A DNA stretch of 64,000 nt from Okapia johnstoni (GCA_024291935.2 CM044315.1:75436385-75500384); one strand, 5' to 3'. Shown: positions 33,960 to 45,924, counted from the first letter of the stretch. Translations and numbers: made by a program. Notes: generated by a model from the letters alone, not told the origin.

Positions 33960-34195
33960 GAGTGGATGATTTTTTCCTTAATATTCTCTTCTTTGATACT
34001 TCCACCACAACCTTCTTTCCGAATCTGGAAAGTCTCTTTATTGTCATATCTGTGCACCGTGTCAATTTCTGCCTTAACACCTTTGCTCTTGTTAGTACTC
34101 TATGCCCTGAAATTCTTTCCTCTGTCTAAACTTTTGAAGTATCATCTACCTTCCTCACTGACCTCATGTTTAGAACCAGCCCGATGTACATGATG
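33960..34195 (+). mobile_element. Possible L2 3' region
   Basis: 'tgaaattctttcctctgtct' and 'gtatcatctaccttcctcac' resemble L2. Weak. Confidence 0.35.
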
Positions 34196-34959
34196 TTGAC
34201 TGGAACATTTCAGGAATATACATTACACATTGTCCACTTAGGAGCTAGATAAAAGTATCATACTACTGATCGTTTATGTAAGGCAAGAGTAGTAAAAAGT
34301 TCTGAGAAGCCACTAGCTACCACACAGTGGGGAGCTGAGAAAGCGTCATGTGCTGAGAAGATCTCTAGTCGCTCAAAATCTATAGACTCCCTAGTCATAT
34401 TCAGTTGAATAATGAAATGTGCATGGAGAAGGTGAAACCTGTAGGTGTCCCACAGGTGAGCAGATCACAGTGACTGGAGATAGAAGGTAGATGATATTCC
34501 AGAATGTAAGAAAACAGACATTATTTTGATTGGCCTATTAGTAGGTATCAGGTGACAAAATGAATTCCAGGAATGTTAAGTGACATTCCAAAAGTATACG
34601 TTTACTGTGTAGCAGACTTGAACATGAATACAGAAGAAAGCCGTCCTAGAAAGAAAAGGTTACAAGCATGTCATCAGAATCAGAGCTCTGGACCCCTGGC
34701 CTCCCAGAGCACTTTGATTATACCTCTGTCAGTTATCATAGTTTGTCTAAGATTTCAGTTGCTTGTGTGCCTCTTTGCCTCTTTCTTGGGCTAAAATGCT
34801 CTCTGAAAGCAGAATCTGAGCCTCATTCATTTTTTTTGTCTCAACACAAAATTCTCGGTCTTGGACCACTGGGTGATAAAGACTTTAATGAATTGCCTCT
34901 GAACACCTTGGGAGGTACACTTCTATGTATCATTCGGTGGCCCAGCTCAGGGCTCTACC
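34196..34959. other. No gene seen
   Basis: Unassigned. Two overlapping plus-strand frames (73 and 102 codons, 34573-34976) have no recognisable domain. Confidence 0.5.
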
Positions 34960-35465
34960 CCACTACTCTAATCTAAGTTCCATTCTTCTGGACTTCTAAT
35001 TGGTCTCTCCAGTGGCGTCCCTGCATTCTCACTCCCACACGACTCCCACATCTAGGTGCAATAGATATGTTCCCAGAACTATTCCAGAGTAATTTTATCC
35101 TCCTAAAATATATCCTTTGGCACTATCACAGTCACACAGCCTATAAAATTCAGTATAGATCCTTCACTCCAGCTTTTAAGGTCCTACAAAATATGACTCT
35201 AGCTTACCTTCACAGTCTTATTTCCTATATCTCCACAAATTGGACTGTATCCTAGTTCTCCAAACATGCATAAACCGAACCCACTCAGCTTTCCCAGCTC
35301 TTTGCTTTTGCCCAGGCTGACCTATACACCAGAATGTCCATTATTCCCTTTTTATTGAATTTTTTTTTTTATCTTTTAAGGCCTATATCAAATGCTATCA
35401 ATACCTTCTCCATTAAACCTTTCCTGATCACCAAAACTGGTAGACTCTTCCTCCTCTAGCAGCGT
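34960..35465 (+). mobile_element. L2 LINE ORF end/3' region
   Basis: 'gacttctaattggtctctcc', 'cttttaaggtcctacaaaat' and 'ctttgcttttgcccaggctg' then 'aacctttcctgatcacc' follow L2 in order. Confidence 0.75.
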
Positions 35466-35559
35466 TTAAGGCTTTTTTTTTTCTTTTCTTTTTATTTTTT
35501 AGTAAACATCCTACATTTTTAATTAAATCACAGTTATAATGTGTGATTTTATCCATGTA

Positions 35560-35690
35560 TTTATTCATTTACTCAATACACATCTATAGAACATGAGTAC
35601 CTGATTTTTTGCCATGTCCTTTACAAGTTGAACAACATTGGGAAGTCACTGCAGTTGAAGGGCTCACAGTTCAATGGATTATACAAGATA
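35560..35690 (-). mobile_element. L2 3' end fragment
   Basis: 'tttattcatttactcaatac' with 'gaagggctcacagttcaatg' is the reversed L2 end. Confidence 0.55.
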
Positions 35691-35865
35691 TTTGTGAATA
35701 TCTTTGATGTGTTTACAAAAAAAACCATGATGTGTTAGCCCTAAAAATAAGTGTGAAAAGAATACTATAGAAGCAAAGGGAAAGAAACTGAAAGCTTTAA
35801 TTACTAGGAAGGTCAGAGAATCTATCATAGCTTAAGCAACATTTGAATTTGATCAAGGAATGAGT

Positions 35866-38551
35866 CCATGGAACAAGGCAAATTGGAATTGGTCAAATAG
35901 GAGATGGCAAGAGTCAACATCAACATTTTAGGCATCAGCGAATTAAGATGGACTGGACTGGCTGAATTTAACTCAGATGACCATTATATCTACTACTGTG
36001 TGCAGAAATCCCTTAGAAGAAATGGAGTAGCCATCATAATCAACAAAAGAGTCCGAAATGCAGTACTTGGATGCAATCTCAAAAATGACAGAATGATCTC
36101 TGTTTGTTTCTAAGGCAAACCATTCAATATCACAGTAATCTAGGTCTATGCCCCAACCAGTAACACTGAAGAAGCTGAAGTTGAATGGCCTTGGAGTCAG
36201 AATGAATCAGGTCAAAGGCTATTAGAGTTTTGCCAAGAGAATGCACTGGTCATAGCAAACACCCTCTTCCGACAAACTAACTCTACACATGGACATCAAC
36301 AGATGTCAATACCCAAACCACTAGAGATCATTCAGGCATGACCTAAATCAAATCCCTTACGACTATACAATGGAAGTGAGAAATAGATTTAAGGGACTAG
36401 ATCTGATAGACAGAGTGCCTGATGATCATGAACTCCATATTGCCAAATTCAGACTTAAATTGAAGAATGTAGGGAAAACCATTCAGGTGTGACTTAATTT
36501 AAATCCCTTATGATTATACAGTGGAAGTGACAAATAGATTCAAGGGATAAGATCTTATAGACAGAGTGCCTGAAGAACTATGGACAGAGATTCACGACAT
36601 TGTACAGGAGGCAGGGATCAAGACCATCCCCAAGTAAAAGAAATGCAAAAAGGCCAAATGGTTGTCTGAGGAGGACATACAAATAGCTGAGAAAAGAAGA
36701 GAGGTGAAAGGCAAAGGAGAAAAGAAAAGATACACCCATTTGAATGCAGAGTTCCAAAGAATAGCAAGGAGACATAAGAAAGCCATCCTCAGTGATCAAT
36801 GCAAAGAAATAGAAGAAAACAATGGAATGGGAAAGACTAGAGATCTCTTCAAGAAAGTTAGAGATACTAAGGGAACATTTCATCCAAAGATGGGCTCAAT
36901 AAAGGACAGAAATGGTATGGACCTAAAAGAAGCAGAAGATATTAAGAAGAGGTGGCAAGAATACACAGAAGAACTATATTGTTCTTAATGACCCAGATCT
37001 TCATGACCCAGATAATCACAATGGTGTGATCACTCACCTAGAGTCAGACATCCAGGAATGCAAAGTCAAGTGGGCCTTAGAAAGCATCACTACGAACAAA
37101 GCTAGTGGAAGTGATGGAATTCCAGTTGAGCTACTTCAAATCCTGAAAGATGATGATGTGAAAGTGCTGCACTCGATATGCCAGCAACATTGGAAAATTC
37201 AGCAGTGCCCACAGGACTGGAAAAGATCAGTTTTCGTTCCAATCCCAAAGGAAGACAATGCCAAAGAATGCTCAATCTACTGCACACTTGCACTCATCTC
37301 ACATGCTAGTAAAGTAATGCTCAAAATTTTCCAAGCTAGGCTTCAGCAATACATGAACTGTGAACTTCCAGATGTTCAAGCTGGTTTTAGAAAAGGCAGC
37401 AGAACCAGAGATCAAATTGCCAACACCTACTGGATCATCAAAAAAGCAAGATAGTTCCAGAAAAACATCTATTTCTGCTTTATTGACTACGCCAAAGCCT
37501 TTGACTGTGTGGATCACAATCAACTGTGGAAAATTCTTAAAGAGATGGGAATACCAGACCACTTGACCTGCCTCTTGAGAAATCTGTATGCAGGTCAAGA
37601 AGCAACAGTTAGAACTGGACATGGAACAACTGACTGGTTCCAAATAGGAAAAGGAATATGTCAAGGCTGTATATTGTCTCCCTGTTAATTTAACTTCTAT
37701 GCAGAGTACATCATAAGAAACGCTGGGCTGGAAGAAGCACAAGCTGGAATCAAGATTGCTGTGAGAAATATCAATAACCTCAGATATGCAGGTGACACCA
37801 CCCTTATGGCAGAAAGCGAAGAAGAACTAAAGAGCCTCTTGATGAAAGTGAAAGAGGAGAGTGAAAAAGTTTGCTTAAAGCTCAACATTCAGAAAACTAA
37901 GATTATGGCATCCGGTCCCATCACTTCATGACAAATAGATGGGGAAACAGTGGCTGACTTTATTTTTCTGGGTTCCAAAATCACTGCAGATGGTGAGTGA
38001 AGCTGTGAAATAAAATTATGCTTACTCCTTGGAAGGAAAGTTATGACCAACCTAGACAGCACATTAAAAAGCAGAGACATTACTTTACCAACAAAGGTCT
38101 GTCTAGTCAAAGCTATGGTTTTTCCAGTAGTCATCTATGGATGTGAGAGTTGGAGTATAAGGAAAGCTGAGTGCCAAAACATTGATGCTTTTGAACTGTG
38201 GTGTTGGAGAAGACTCTTGAGAGTCCCTTGGACTGCAACGAGGTCAAACCAGTCCATCCTAAAGAAATCAGTCCTGAATATTCATTGGAAGGAGTGATAC
38301 TGAAACTCCAATACTTTGGCCACCTGATGCAAAGAGTTACTCATTTGAAAAGACCCTGATGCTGGAAAAGATTGAAGGCAAGAGGAGAAGGGGACGACAG
38401 AGGATGCAATGGTTGGATGGCATCACCAACTCAATGAACATGAGTTTGAGTAAACTCCAGGAGTTGGTGATGGACAGGGAGGCCTGGCATGCTGCAGTCC
38501 GTGGGGTTGCAAAGAGTCAGACACGACTGAGCAACTAAACTGAACTGACTG
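35866..38551 (+). mobile_element. BovB LINE, longest copy (2.7 kb), perfect TSD
   Basis: Bounded by a perfect 11-bp duplication, aaggaatgagt, at 35855-35865 and 38552-38562, so both ends are exact. It is the only copy here that reaches the N-terminal apurinic-type endonuclease region. Its 3' end carries the shared tail 'gtcagacacgactgagcaac' followed by ACTGA repeats. The 5' third is rearranged: parts of the endonuclease region are missing, and a 95-bp segment occurs twice (36330-36425 and 36481-36575). Confidence 0.97.
35904..38297 (+). pseudogene. BovB endonuclease/reverse transcriptase ORF remnant
   Basis: 35904-36113 encodes the endonuclease start with ILGISELRWTG. The linker and RT follow in 36662-36988 and 37026-37454, and the C-terminal part in 38043-38297. 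The RT frame is stopped at 37452-37454 ahead of motif A. The catalytic motif at 37785-37796 reads YAGD, so one of the two metal-binding aspartates is lost. In-frame stops near 36110 also end the endonuclease. It is not functional. Confidence 0.92.
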
Positions 38552-38562
38552 AAGGAATGAGT

Positions 38563-39034
38563 AAGAGTTTGTTGAATTTGGACAAGAATGGTGACTCAAT
38601 AAAATGGATATTTACCACATTTTAATGAGAGGGAAAAGTGTTTTCTTCATCTCTTTATTCTCTTTCACTCTGCCTTACACATGTTGAATGACAAAATGAA
38701 AGCCTATGTGAAAAAACCTTTCTCCAGAAGTTAGGGTGATGACAAGGCACACAATGTAATAGCTCAGTGAATTACCCTGAATGAATGCTTGCTATGAGAG
38801 GGTCAATCTGTTATCAAACATTTTTTGCAAATTGAGAATGACTATGTCATGTGACTCATATATACTCTAGATTTATACATACAAATATGTGATATTCCTT
38901 TAAAGTATTTCCAGAAATAAATAAATTTAGGAGGGAATGTCAAATGCTGGAGAGAGTAATTTTCAGGGACATCAGGAAAAAGTGAGGTATGCCATAAAAA
39001 TAGTCATCATTATTGTATTTATGGTACTCATTAA
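38563..39034. other. No gene seen
   Basis: Unassigned AT-rich sequence with no recognised element. Confidence 0.5.
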
Positions 39035-39280
39035 TATAGTAACCAATGTTTATTGATTGCATACAGCATATTGACCATAATGCTAAGTGCTTAACATATA
39101 TTGTCTCCATGTTCATGAAATCCTCTAAGTTATCATTACCTCTATTGCCCAAATAAGAAAAAATTAGGCTCAAATATATTGAATAGCTACCTAAGATACT
39201 TGTTGACTAGCTGGGCAATTTTATCTTCATTTTACAGATAGAAAAATGAGGCTCAGAGGGTCAAAAGCAAATTTTCGCAA
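39035..39280 (-). mobile_element. MIR fragments
   Basis: 'tgctaagtgcttaacatata', then 'tttacagatagaaaaatgag' with 'gctcagagggtc' are reversed MIR. Two pieces may be present. Confidence 0.7.
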
Positions 39281-39559
39281 TGCGACACAATGACTTAGTG
39301 GTTTTCAGATGGCTCTTTCCCAAGAAACAGAATCCTGGGAGGAACTGCTAAGCTCTAAGCAGTGAACAGTGAACAGCTGAAGCTGTAGCTGAAGTAGTGT
39401 AGTATGTCACTTCTCTGTAGACATACTGCTGTATGGGGAACTAAAAGGGAAAACTGTGTGATAGAGTCTTGGGTAAGATGTTGAATCAAAAAGTCAAGTA
39501 GACCAACCAAAGGAATGTCCAGTCATAAAGGGCCAGGCAAAGGGAGGTATAGAATATGT

Positions 39560-39764
39560 GTGCAAGCTCAGTCACTCAGTTGTGTCTGATTCTTTGCGAC
39601 CCCATGGACTGTAGCCCACCAGGTTCCTCTGTCCATGGGGTTTTCCAGGCAAGAATTTTGGAGTGAGTTCCAGAGGATCTTCCTGACCCAGAGATCAAAC
39701 CCACGTCTCCTGCTTCTCCTGCATTCACAAGCAAATTCTTTACCTCTGAGCCACCTGGGAAGCC
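39560..39764 (-). mobile_element. Bov-tA SINE
   Basis: 'caagctcagtcactcagttg' to the reversed head 'tctgagccacctgggaagcc', with a small internal deletion after 'gaattttggagtgagtt'. No certain target duplication ('atagaatatg' against 'atagagagtatg' is suggestive). Confidence 0.9.
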
Positions 39765-39842
39765 ATAGAGAGTATGCAGGTATTAATTCAAGAGACAGAG
39801 ATCAGAAGGTCAGGAAGTGCTGGTAGCAGTGATGATGATGTC

Positions 39843-40010
39843 AGCTAAATCAGCATTTTTCAATCTTTAATCCACATGTAGATTACCAGAAGATATTATT
39901 AAAATACAGATTCTGATTCAGTAGTTTTATGGTGAGACCCAAGATACTGCATTTCCAATAGGATTCAAGGTTATTACCAATGCTGCTGGTTTAAGAATCA
40001 TGCTCTGAGT
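39843..40010 (+). mobile_element. MER5A-type hAT-Charlie DNA transposon remnant
   Basis: 'attattaaaatacagattct', 'gattcagtagttttatggtg' and 'caatgctgctggtttaagaa' follow MER5A in order. This is a non-autonomous element with no transposase. Confidence 0.8.
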
Positions 40011-40014
40011 GTCA

Positions 40015-40250
40015 AGAAACTAAAACATATTGAGTTTACTACGTATCAGGAACTCTTCTGTGAACTTATCATGTATTAATTCATTGAATTACCAAAATGA
40101 CCCTATGAAATAAGTACTATTTTTACCTTTATTTTAAAATCAGGGAAATCTAAGAACCATAAGAGAGGCTAAGTATCTTTCCAAATTAATCAACGGTGGA
40201 ATCCAGTTAATAACTTAGGCAGTCTGACTCTAGAATCCATCTATGCTCAT
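40015..40250 (-). mobile_element. MIR SINE, near full length
   Basis: 'gagtttactacgtatcagga', 'ccctatgaaataagtactat' and 'agaggctaagtatctttcc' follow reversed MIR. Confidence 0.78.
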
Positions 40251-40479
40251 AAATATTATGTGTTATTGTCATATGAGAACAAAAGTTAACAACAAATTTT
40301 GTAATAGTTCAGTGCCAATAAGGGGCATAGTAAGGGGCATTTTATAGGTGTTGGTCATGATAAGGAGAGAACAATTAATGATACAGTCTCAGCACAGAGT
40401 GTAGAAGAAACAGGATTTAAATCCAAGTAAATCTGGTTGTAAAATCCATTATTTCTTATTGATACTGGTAACATACTTC

Positions 40480-40614
40480 ATACTATACTCAACAAGAACC
40501 CACTGAAGGCCTCCAACATACCGGAAACTAAGGACATAATTGTGAACAAGACCAGCAATGGCCCTTGCTCTCATAGAATGTGTATTATGATAGAAAGAAA
40601 TATATATATATATA
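40480..40614 (-). mobile_element. L2 3' end piece followed by (TA)n
   Basis: 'aattgtgaacaagaccagca' and 'cttgctctcatagaatgtg' are reversed L2. A short (TA)n follows at 40600-40613. Confidence 0.6.
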
Positions 40615-41000
40615 ATAGATAACAAATATTGAGAATTTACTATATGCTAGATCATGTTCTTAGCACTTTATGTTTAATCATCATAATAGCCCAGTAAAAT
40701 AAGTACTGGGACTGATGAAGAAACTCAGGCATAGGGAAGTAAACAGTTGTTTACTAGGACCACAGTCAGATAGCAGAACTAGGAATTAAATCCAGGCAGT
40801 ATGCCCTCAGCGGAGAAGGCAATGGCAGTCTACTCCAGTGTTCTTGCCTGGAGAATCCTAGGGATGGCGGAGCCTGGTGGGCTGCCGTCTATGGGGCCAC
40901 ATAGAGTCAGACACGACTGACGCGACTTAGCAGCAGCAGCAGCAGTCTGCCCTCAGGCTCTGTATTTATTACCACTATGTTCTAGGCATCTATAAATAAA
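40615..41000 (-). mobile_element. MIR SINE split by a Bov-A monomer
   Basis: Left part 40615-40810 ('gagaatttactatatgctag', 'gatgaagaaactcaggcata') and right part 40943-41000 make one reversed MIR, broken by the insertion at 40811-40942. Confidence 0.78.
40811..40942 (+). mobile_element. Monomeric Bov-A SINE with TSD
   Basis: Only one BovA unit is present, beginning 'cggagaaggcaatggcagtc' and ending in the 3' unit's tail 'gcgacttagcagcagcagc'. The flanking duplication is cagtatgccctcag at 40797-40810 and cagtctgccctcag at 40943-40956 (13 of 14). The TSDs show it inserted as a monomer or as a dimer that lost one unit by internal recombination. Confidence 0.92.
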
Positions 41001-41124
41001 TGAATATAGAGTGTGACATGAGCTAAGAGGAAACTAAACAAGATCCCAGGTAGAGGAAAATAGGAGACCTACTTTAAAGAAAGTGAACTGAGACTACCTT
41101 TCCAAGGAATACAACATTTTATCT

Positions 41125-41640
41125 GAGACCTGATGGGTGAGAAGCCTGTCATAGAGTCAGAAGAGCATTATGCATAAAGGAAACAGAATTTGTCAAGACT
41201 CTAAGATAGGAAAGGGCATAGAATACTTGAATAATTGAAGTGAACCAGTAGGCAAAAAAAAAAAAAAAAAAGAAAGAAAGAAAAGTGAATGAGATTAACC
41301 TGAAGAAGTAGGCAATACTCAGATTATACAGAGCCTTGAAGACCATGGAAAGGGGTTTAGATTTTGTTCTAAATATGATAGGAAGCCATGGAAGGGTTTT
41401 AAGCAGGGGATTCACATGATTGTGTCTATCCTGAAAAAGAAAATTCCGATTGCTAGGTTTATAATAAATTGGAGATTTCATGACAAGAGGCAGAAAAGAT
41501 CATTAGTAGCTGAGGGGACAGAGGACAGTGGCTTGTATCAGGTTGGTGGCAAGAGTTGAAAAAGGTGATTTAATGATAGAATTAACTACGAAGAACATGT
41601 GAAAAAGAGGTATGGTTCAATAAAGGGAGTCAGTGATCTG
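41125..41640 (-). mobile_element. L2 LINE 3' region with internal A-rich/GAAA repeat
   Basis: 'agagccttgaagaccatgga', 'ggaagccatggaagggtttt' and 'aagcaggggattcacatgat' follow reversed L2 closely. An A18-type run and (GAAA)n interrupt it at 41255-41284. Confidence 0.75.
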
Positions 41641-42199
41641 ATGTGAGTGGTCAGAAGACAGAGATGCCAGTCAAGAGACTCTGGTGAAGATGGCCAATAT
41701 GCAGCTGATTTCTCCATGGGAATATCAGATGCCTCATGGGAGAGAGGGAATACCACACCATTATCAAAACTGGCTCATGTCTTGCTTCAAGCTTCAAGCA
41801 GTTAACATCCAAGTCAATTTTAATGCTATAGAACCAAAATGCTTTTTGTAGTTCTGCAGGGGAGCAACACAGTCTACAAATTTCTGTATGTTTATTGTGA
41901 ATAGCTGAGAAATGCTCAGATAGAAAAAGGATGTGAAACATTCCTTATGAGTATCATACAACTTTAAATGTCTCATTCCTTTGCCTTCACACCTCATCAT
42001 ATAATGTTGATCAAAGAGAATAATTTGAAAGAAATAGGAGCTACAATTTACCATGACATCTGAAAACTCAAAAAAATATATATATATTTTTTCACCTCAT
42101 TTCAGTGGAGGCACCATGGATTATCTAAAAACATTCCTTTAAAACCTCCCCTCCTTGGAATTTTTTTTAGATTTGTGTTTAAAACTTTGCCACAAATTT
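41641..42199. other. No gene seen
   Basis: Unassigned, with a short (AT)n at about 42076-42090. Confidence 0.5.
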
Positions 42200-42375
42200 T
42201 CTGGGCAAGTCACTTTATCTCTCTGAGCTTCAATTTTGCTGTCTGCAAACCATGACCTAAAAGCCCTATTGACAGGTGGCTGTAAAAAAAAAAAAAGAAA
42301 AAAAATAGTGTATTCCAAGTGCCAGGCATGTAGTGGATACTCAACTGTTGCTGGTGGAATTGAGAAGGAAACATA
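42200..42375 (+). mobile_element. MIR SINE with internal A-rich run
   Basis: 'ctgggcaagtcactttatct' then 'ctctgagcttcaattttgct' is the MIR core. 'gtgccaggcatgtagtggat' is its end. An A-rich run (42286-42307) lies between. Confidence 0.75.
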
Positions 42376-42669
42376 TTGTTCCGGGTCATTTGGTTCATGG
42401 CGGCAGGGGGAGGGGTTATTTGTGATGGCGTCATCTATAGGAAGTTGAGAGGGGCTGATCTTTCAAACCTAAGAAAGTCTCAAGAAACTGAAAAGCCCAA
42501 GTGTAGTTAGCCCTGACTTAAAATAAATTCATTCAACAACCAACTAACATAAATTAATTCTTTTATTTGATTCTGTGTTCCAAAGGATCTTAGGCTAAAG
42601 GTTGAAAAATAATCTTTCAATTATCTTCTATTGATTATATTGTTCACATTTGATAGTTAACAGCCTTCA
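42376..42669. other. No gene seen
   Basis: Unassigned AT-rich sequence. Confidence 0.45.
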
Positions 42670-43150
42670 AAATGGCTCTTAATGGTCCTCAACCTACCCC
42701 CTTGTGTAGGTCCCTCTCACATTGCACCAGGGCTAGTATGTATGATACTTTTGAGACAAGGTTATAAATGATGCTGCAGGTTCTAACTTGATTCTCTCTC
42801 TTCCTCTCCCTTGCTATCCTTTCTCTCCATTGGATTTTCTGCTCTGGATAAAGCCAGCTGCCTTGTCAGGCAAACTTTGCAAAGACGCCTTGTGGTGAGG
42901 AATTGAAGCCTTCAGGCAATAGCTATGCAAATGAGCTTTGGAAGTGGATCTTCCAGGATCAGTCAGGTTTTAGATGATTGCAACCTTGGCTGATAGCTTA
43001 ACTGAAACCTCCTGAGAGATCCTGAACAAAAACAATCCTACTAAGCCACTCCCAGATTCCTGACTCTAGGAAAGTGTGAGAGATAATAAATATTTGCTGT
43101 TATAAGCTAATATGTTTTAGACCAATTTGTCACACAGCAGTATATAGCTT
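42670..43150 (+). mobile_element. Probable MLT1-like LTR
   Basis: 'aaagccagctgccttgtcag', 'tgcaaatgagctttggaagt', 'ggatcttccaggatcagtca', 'cactcccagattcctgactc' and 'gagataataaatatttgctg' follow the 3' half of mammalian ERVL-MaLR LTRs in order. It is old and solitary, and no internal gene is seen next to it. Confidence 0.65.
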
Positions 43151-43844
43151 ATACCTATTTTATTACTCAAATCTAAGGAAACTTGTCATTTACATTTAAT
43201 AATCCTTTCTCAAAGCTTTGACTTAACTCTTATATTAGTATCTGGGGTTCAGATTTTCGTATCTGTTGTCCAGGCATGATTGTGGTCAGTTCGGTTCAGT
43301 TCAGTCGCTTAGTCATGTCCGACTCTTTGCGAACCCATGAACTGCAGCACGCCAGGCCTCCCTGCCCATCACCAACTCCTGGAGTCCACCCGAACCCATG
43401 TCCATTGAGTCGGTGATGCCATCCAACCATCTCATCCTCTGTCGTCCCCTTCTCCTCCTGCCCTCAATCTTTCCCAGCATCAGGGTCTTTTCAAATGAGT
43501 CAGCTCTTCTCATCAGGTGGCCAAAGTACTGGAGTTTCAGCTTCAGCTTTAGTCCTTCAAGAATATTCAGGACTGATTTCCTTTAGGATGGACTGGTTGG
43601 ATCTCCTTGCAGTCCAAGGGACTCTCAAGAGTCTTCTCTAACACCACAGTTCAAAAGCATCAATTCTTCGGTGCTCAGCTTTCTTTATACTCCAATTCTC
43701 ACATCCATACATGACTACTGGTAAAACCATAGCCTTGACTAGATGGACTTTTGTTGACAAAGTAATGTCTCTGCTTTTCAACATGCTGTCTAGATTGGTC
43801 ATAACTTTCCTTCCAAGGAGTAAGCGTCTTTTAATTTCATGGCT

Positions 43845-44990
43845 TCAATCACCATCTGCAGTGATTTTGGAGCCCAGAAAAATAAAGTCAGCCACTGTTT
43901 TCACTGTTTCCCCATCTATCTGCCATGAAGTGATGGGACCGGATGCCATGATCTTAGTTTTCTGAATGTTGAGCTTTAAGTCAACTATTTCACTCTCCTC
44001 TTTCACTTTCATCAAGAGGCTCTTTAGTTCTTTTTCACTTTCTGCCATAAGGGTGGTGTCATCTGCATATCTGAGGTTATTGATATTTCTCCCGGCAATC
44101 TTAATTCCAGCTTGTGCTGCCTCCAGCCCAGCATTTCTCATGATGTACTCTGCATATAAGTTAAATAAGCAGGGTGACAATATACAGCCTTGATGTACTC
44201 CTTTTCCTATTTGGAACCAGTCTGTTGTTCCATGTCCAGTTCTAACTGTTGCTTCTTGACCTGCATACAGGTTTCTCAGGAGGCAGGTCAGGTGGACTGG
44301 TATTTCCATCTCTTTCAGTATTTCCACAGTTTATTATGATCCACCAGAGAAGGCAATGGCAGCCCACTCCAGTACTCTTGCCTGGAGAATCCCATGGACA
44401 GAGGAGCCTGGTAGGCTGCAGTCTATGTTGTCGCTAGGAGTCAGACACGACTGAGCAACTTCCCTTTCACTTTTCACTTTCATGCATTGGAGAAGGAAAT
44501 GGCAACCCACTCCAGTGTTCTTGCCTGGAGAATCCCAGGGATGGCGGAGCCTGGTGGGCTGCCGTCTATGGGGTCGCACAGAGTCAGACACGACTAAAAC
44601 TACTTAGAAGCAGCAGCAGCAGCAGCATTGTGATCCACACAGTCAAAGGCTTTGGCATAGTTAATAAAGCAGAAATAGATGTTTTTTCTGGAACTATCTT
44701 GCTTTTTCGATGATCCAGCGGATGTTGGCAATTTGATCTGTAGTTCCTCTGCCTTTTCTAAAACCAGCTTGAACATCTGGAAGTTCACGGTTCACGTATT
44801 GCTGAAGCCTGGCTTGGAGAATTTTAAGCATTACTCTACTAGCGTGTGAGATGACTGCAACTGTACAGTAGTTTGAGCATTCTTTGGCATTGCCTTTCTT
44901 TAGGATTGGAATGAAAACTGACCTTTTCCAGTCCTGTGGCCACTGCTGAGTTTTCCAATGTTGCTGGCATATTGAGTGCAGCACTTTCAC
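43845..44990 (-). pseudogene. BovB reverse transcriptase remnant
   Basis: Open pieces 44990-44694 and 44327-43845 carry the RT. YADD is intact at 44058-44069 and GCILSPCLFNLYAEY is present upstream. The SINE is inserted directly after the CVDHN segment downstream of motif A, which separates the catalytic halves. Confidence 0.92.
44345..44626 (+). mobile_element. Bov-A2 dimeric SINE inside BovB
   Basis: Two BovA units with the linker 'cactttcacttttcactttc' and a (CAG)n tail. The duplication is attatgatccac at 44333-44344 and attgtgatccac at 44627-44638 (11 of 12). It is younger than the host BovB. Confidence 0.96.
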
Positions 44991-45039
44991 AGCATCAGCT
45001 TTCAGGATTTGAAATAGCTCAGCTGGAATGAACCCAAAT

Positions 45040-45924
45040 GTCAGGATAGGCGACTGTTACCCTGATGGTATGAGTAAAAGAAAATAATGCAGTCTAGAAG
45101 CCCATGACCAGACTGATTTCAAATTGTTGAAGCTACTGAGGTAGCAAACAAGAATCAGAGACTGAGCTGAGGGCCTGACATTTAGTAGGTACTCAGATTT
45201 CTGTTGATGGAGATTCCTCACACTTGAGCCAAGTCAACCCATCTATAAGTAGATGGATTTGTCTGTCTTACAAAGTGCATGCTTCCAGATCCAGAATGCG
45301 ACAACTGTACTAAGTACTTATGGGTACCGAGGGATTATGAGAAGACCAGGAATGGTGTGCCTGTGTGGATGTGTGTGTGTCTGCACATCCTAAAGTGCAT
45401 GAAATTTTTCTTACATTTATGTAACTCTACCAAAAATAAGATTTATATCCAATTGTTCTTTTAAATTCAGCCCAATTACCATGTTAGGATCTGATCTACT
45501 TTGTAAAATGAAGAGCATCTTATGTGACCATTTACCTGACTCTGGGCACCTTCTTTTTCATTCTGGAGCTATTATTGAAGATGCAGAGGAAATACTCTAC
45601 GTGGCTACAATTTGAGGAAAATTAGAGTATAACCACAGTATAGGAAAGAGGGCCCTGGCTAACACCTCCTTTGATGGGCAGGTCAAGTTTGACAGATCAC
45701 AGGAAGGTCATGTTTGCAGCAAAGATTCCAAACCATATCCAGAAATGGGCATTGTTAACACTGCCAACTTATCTGTGAGTTCCCTGTCATGGTGACTTGT
45801 TTTTACTAGAATTCTGTTTAATGTCCCATATGGAGCTAAGAAGATGTCCCCCTTGGTCTTATTTTATCTACCTACTGATGGAGGCCCACTTCCCTGTTTT
45901 TCTGGATTTTGGTATCAAGGAGTA
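45040..45924. other. No gene; short GT repeat
   Basis: Unassigned. A (TG)n-type run is at about 45363-45382. Confidence 0.5.

Larger units (their letters stand above)
43286..45029 (-). mobile_element. BovB LINE interrupted by Bov-A2
   Basis: 3' end at 43286 ('tcagttcggttcagttcagt', a well-kept ACTGA-type tail in reverse) and truncated 5' end at about 45029 ('agctcagctggaatg'). A Bov-A2 occupies 44345-44626. Without it the copy is about 1.45 kb. It is one of the least diverged BovB copies here. Confidence 0.95.
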
